In this document: piece by piece, positions 63,036 to 64,000 of the stretch
Layout: every line of letters starts with the position of its first letter
Position numbering within the stretch: the stretch's first letter is position 1
DNA from: Hoeflea_A sp963921345
GTDB lineage: Bacteria; Pseudomonadota; Alphaproteobacteria; Rhizobiales; Rhizobiaceae
Length of the DNA stretch: 64,000 nt
Direction of reading: 5' to 3'
NCBI GenBank assembly: GCA_963921345.3
Contig: CAWUFE020000002.1
Coordinates: 558,001-622,000, forward strand
Translations under genes and position numbers: made by a program
Notes under the pieces: generated by a model
What the model saw: the letters and a program-made list of their open reading frames with translations, nothing else
Told to the model about the DNA's origin: nothing
Databases searched by the model: none

Positions 63036-63200
63036 TAACCTCTTTCGGCGGAAAAAACTGGCATTTTTGTCGGATTTGCTGCTAAACTTTGTGAATTGGT
63101 GTTCAGGACGATTCCGGAGCGAATGTTTCGGGGACCGTTTTCTTTTGCGCTGAATCGCACCCTCCCATGCGACTATGCGCCAAAAAACATGGAGAAGGAC

Positions 63201-63677
63201 ATGGTTGAAAAAGTCCCCATGACCCAAGGCGGCTTTTCCAAGCTGCACGAAGAGCTGCGTTGGCGGCAGCAGGAAGAGCGTCCGCGAATCATCGAGGCGA
63301 TTGCCGAAGCGCGGGCCCATGGCGACCTGTCGGAAAACGCCGAATATCACGCAGCCAAGGAAGCCCAGAGTCACAATGAGGGCCGAATCGCGGAGCTCGA
63401 AGATCTGACGGCGCGCGCCGAGGTGATCGATCTGACCAAGATGTCCGGTGACACGATCAAGTTCGGCGCCACGGTGAAGATCGTCGACGAAGACACGGAC
63501 GAGGAACGCACCTACCAGATTGTCGGCGATCAGGAAGCCGACGTGAAGGAAGGGCGCATCTCGCTGTACTCGCCCATCGCCCGCGCTCTGATCAGCAAGC
63601 AGGTCGGCGACAGCATCGAAGTCAATGCACCAGGCGGCGCCAAGGCTTACGAAATCCTCGATGTGAGCTGGGGCTGA
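63201..63677 (+). CDS. greA: Transcription elongation factor GreA
   Basis: A 158-residue protein, the standard GreA length, starting at MVEKVPMTQGGFSKLHEELR with GGAG seven bases upstream; a second ATG four codons earlier is possible. The N-terminal coiled coil ends in the acidic tip ARAHGDLSENAEYHAAKEAQ, which reaches the polymerase active site, and the C-terminal FKBP-like domain has GARALISKQVGD-type text (SPIARALISKQVGDSIEVNA). It rescues backtracked RNA polymerase by stimulating transcript cleavage. It follows carB after 165 bp, in the order usual for Hyphomicrobiales. Confidence 0.96.
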   Translation: MVEKVPMTQGGFSKLHEELRWRQQEERPRIIEAIAEARAHGDLSENAEYHAAKEAQSHNEGRIAELEDLTARAEVIDLTKMSGDTIKFGATVKIVDEDTDEERTYQIVGDQEADVKEGRISLYSPIARALISKQVGDSIEVNAPGGAKAYEILDVSWG

Positions 63678-63721
63678 ACCTTTTCCCGGCTGCGCCGGCT
63701 CGCTGACTCGGCATTGATAGC

Positions 63722-64000
63722 GTGGAACTGATTGTCACCAATCTGCACCGGCATTTCACCGGCGTCTCCGCAACGACGGCTTCTGTCGCGCGCAAACAGG
63801 CCGACCAGTACGAAATGCAGCTGGTCGGCACGCCCCTGCCCGGCTGTCCCGACCCGGTCTCAGTCGTGCAGGCCATCCGTCTGTCAAGACAACCGACATC
63901 GAAGCGCCAGCATGTGATCTGGCATGTGCGGCGGCAGAACGAAATGCGCGCCGCGCTGATTGCCCGCGACATCCTCAAATGTCCGATCAAGATCGTCTAT
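63722..64000 (+). CDS. Glycosyltransferase, LpcC-like, 5' part only
   Basis: The first 93 codons of a gene that runs off the right edge. The assumed start is a GTG with no obvious ribosome binding site, so the exact start is uncertain. The text VTNLHRHFTGVSATTASVAR, then LVGTPLPGCPD and VIWHVRRQNEMRAALIARDI, followed by IKIVY, matches the start of LPS-core mannosyltransferases of the LpcC type (NLHxRxSGVTAT, WHARRNxEM). In Rhizobium relatives such enzymes build the lipopolysaccharide core. It lies 44 bp after greA. Confidence 0.7.
   Translation, partial: MELIVTNLHRHFTGVSATTASVARKQADQYEMQLVGTPLPGCPDPVSVVQAIRLSRQPTSKRQHVIWHVRRQNEMRAALIARDILKCPIKIVY

Overview
The window reads as a chromosomal segment of an alphaproteobacterium, most likely of the order Hyphomicrobiales. 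The basis is high GC, the housekeeping block rpoD, dnaG, yqeY, carA, carB, greA at the right end, a CarB of alphaproteobacterial length, and abundant TRAP, LysR and IclR genes. I cannot name a genus.

Layout. Positions 1-1456 hold the start of a TRAP (DctP-type) binding protein gene and a divergent LysR regulator with palindromes between them. Positions 1572-14960 (minus strand) hold the most unusual unit: a tightly coupled four-gene operon encoding an exported LysM-like/FecR/Ig protein, two paralogous exported proteins built from about 7 and about 20 PKD repeats behind a shared N-terminal domain, and a membrane-spanning class III adenylate cyclase with a periplasmic sensor. A small M15-like cell-wall lipoprotein is divergent from it. 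Positions 15707-18208 hold an MFS transporter and a GT90-type glycosyltransferase.

Positions 18227-23216 look like the first half of the N-methylglutamate route (gmaS and mgsABC) under an XRE-cupin regulator with its own operator array. Positions 23975-28122 are a methanethiol oxidase cluster: an IclR regulator, mtoX, a SCO-like copper chaperone and a MauG-type dihaem protein. Together these suggest use of methylated amines and methylated sulfur compounds. Positions 28116-30673 carry an NBD-less ABC membrane protein, a membrane zinc peptidase and an exported flavodoxin.

Positions 30985-36217 are a yjf-type envelope-stress locus (yjfC, yjfJ/PspA, yjfI, yjfK, yjfL, yjfM) that also contains a two-TM potassium channel. 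Positions 36224-45249 form a probable catabolic locus for a sulfated compound: TAXI-type TRAP uptake, two sulfatases, an amidohydrolase and a MarR regulator, with a 16-bp tandem repeat in the divergent promoter. The 4TM and 12TM permease parts are in the same frame and are separated by a single TGA codon.

Positions 45525-47046 look like a decayed island next to a CAU tRNA: a DUF2971 gene, a broken SRAP (YedK-like) gene and a transposase remnant. From 47199 onward the content is mostly core: SIMPL protein, small Trp/Gly/Pro-rich exported protein, GNAT, SnoaL-like protein, GST, YjbQ, RpoD, DnaG, a LuxR-type solo, YqeY, CarA, a YpfJ-like metallopeptidase, CarB, GreA and the start of an LPS-core glycosyltransferase.
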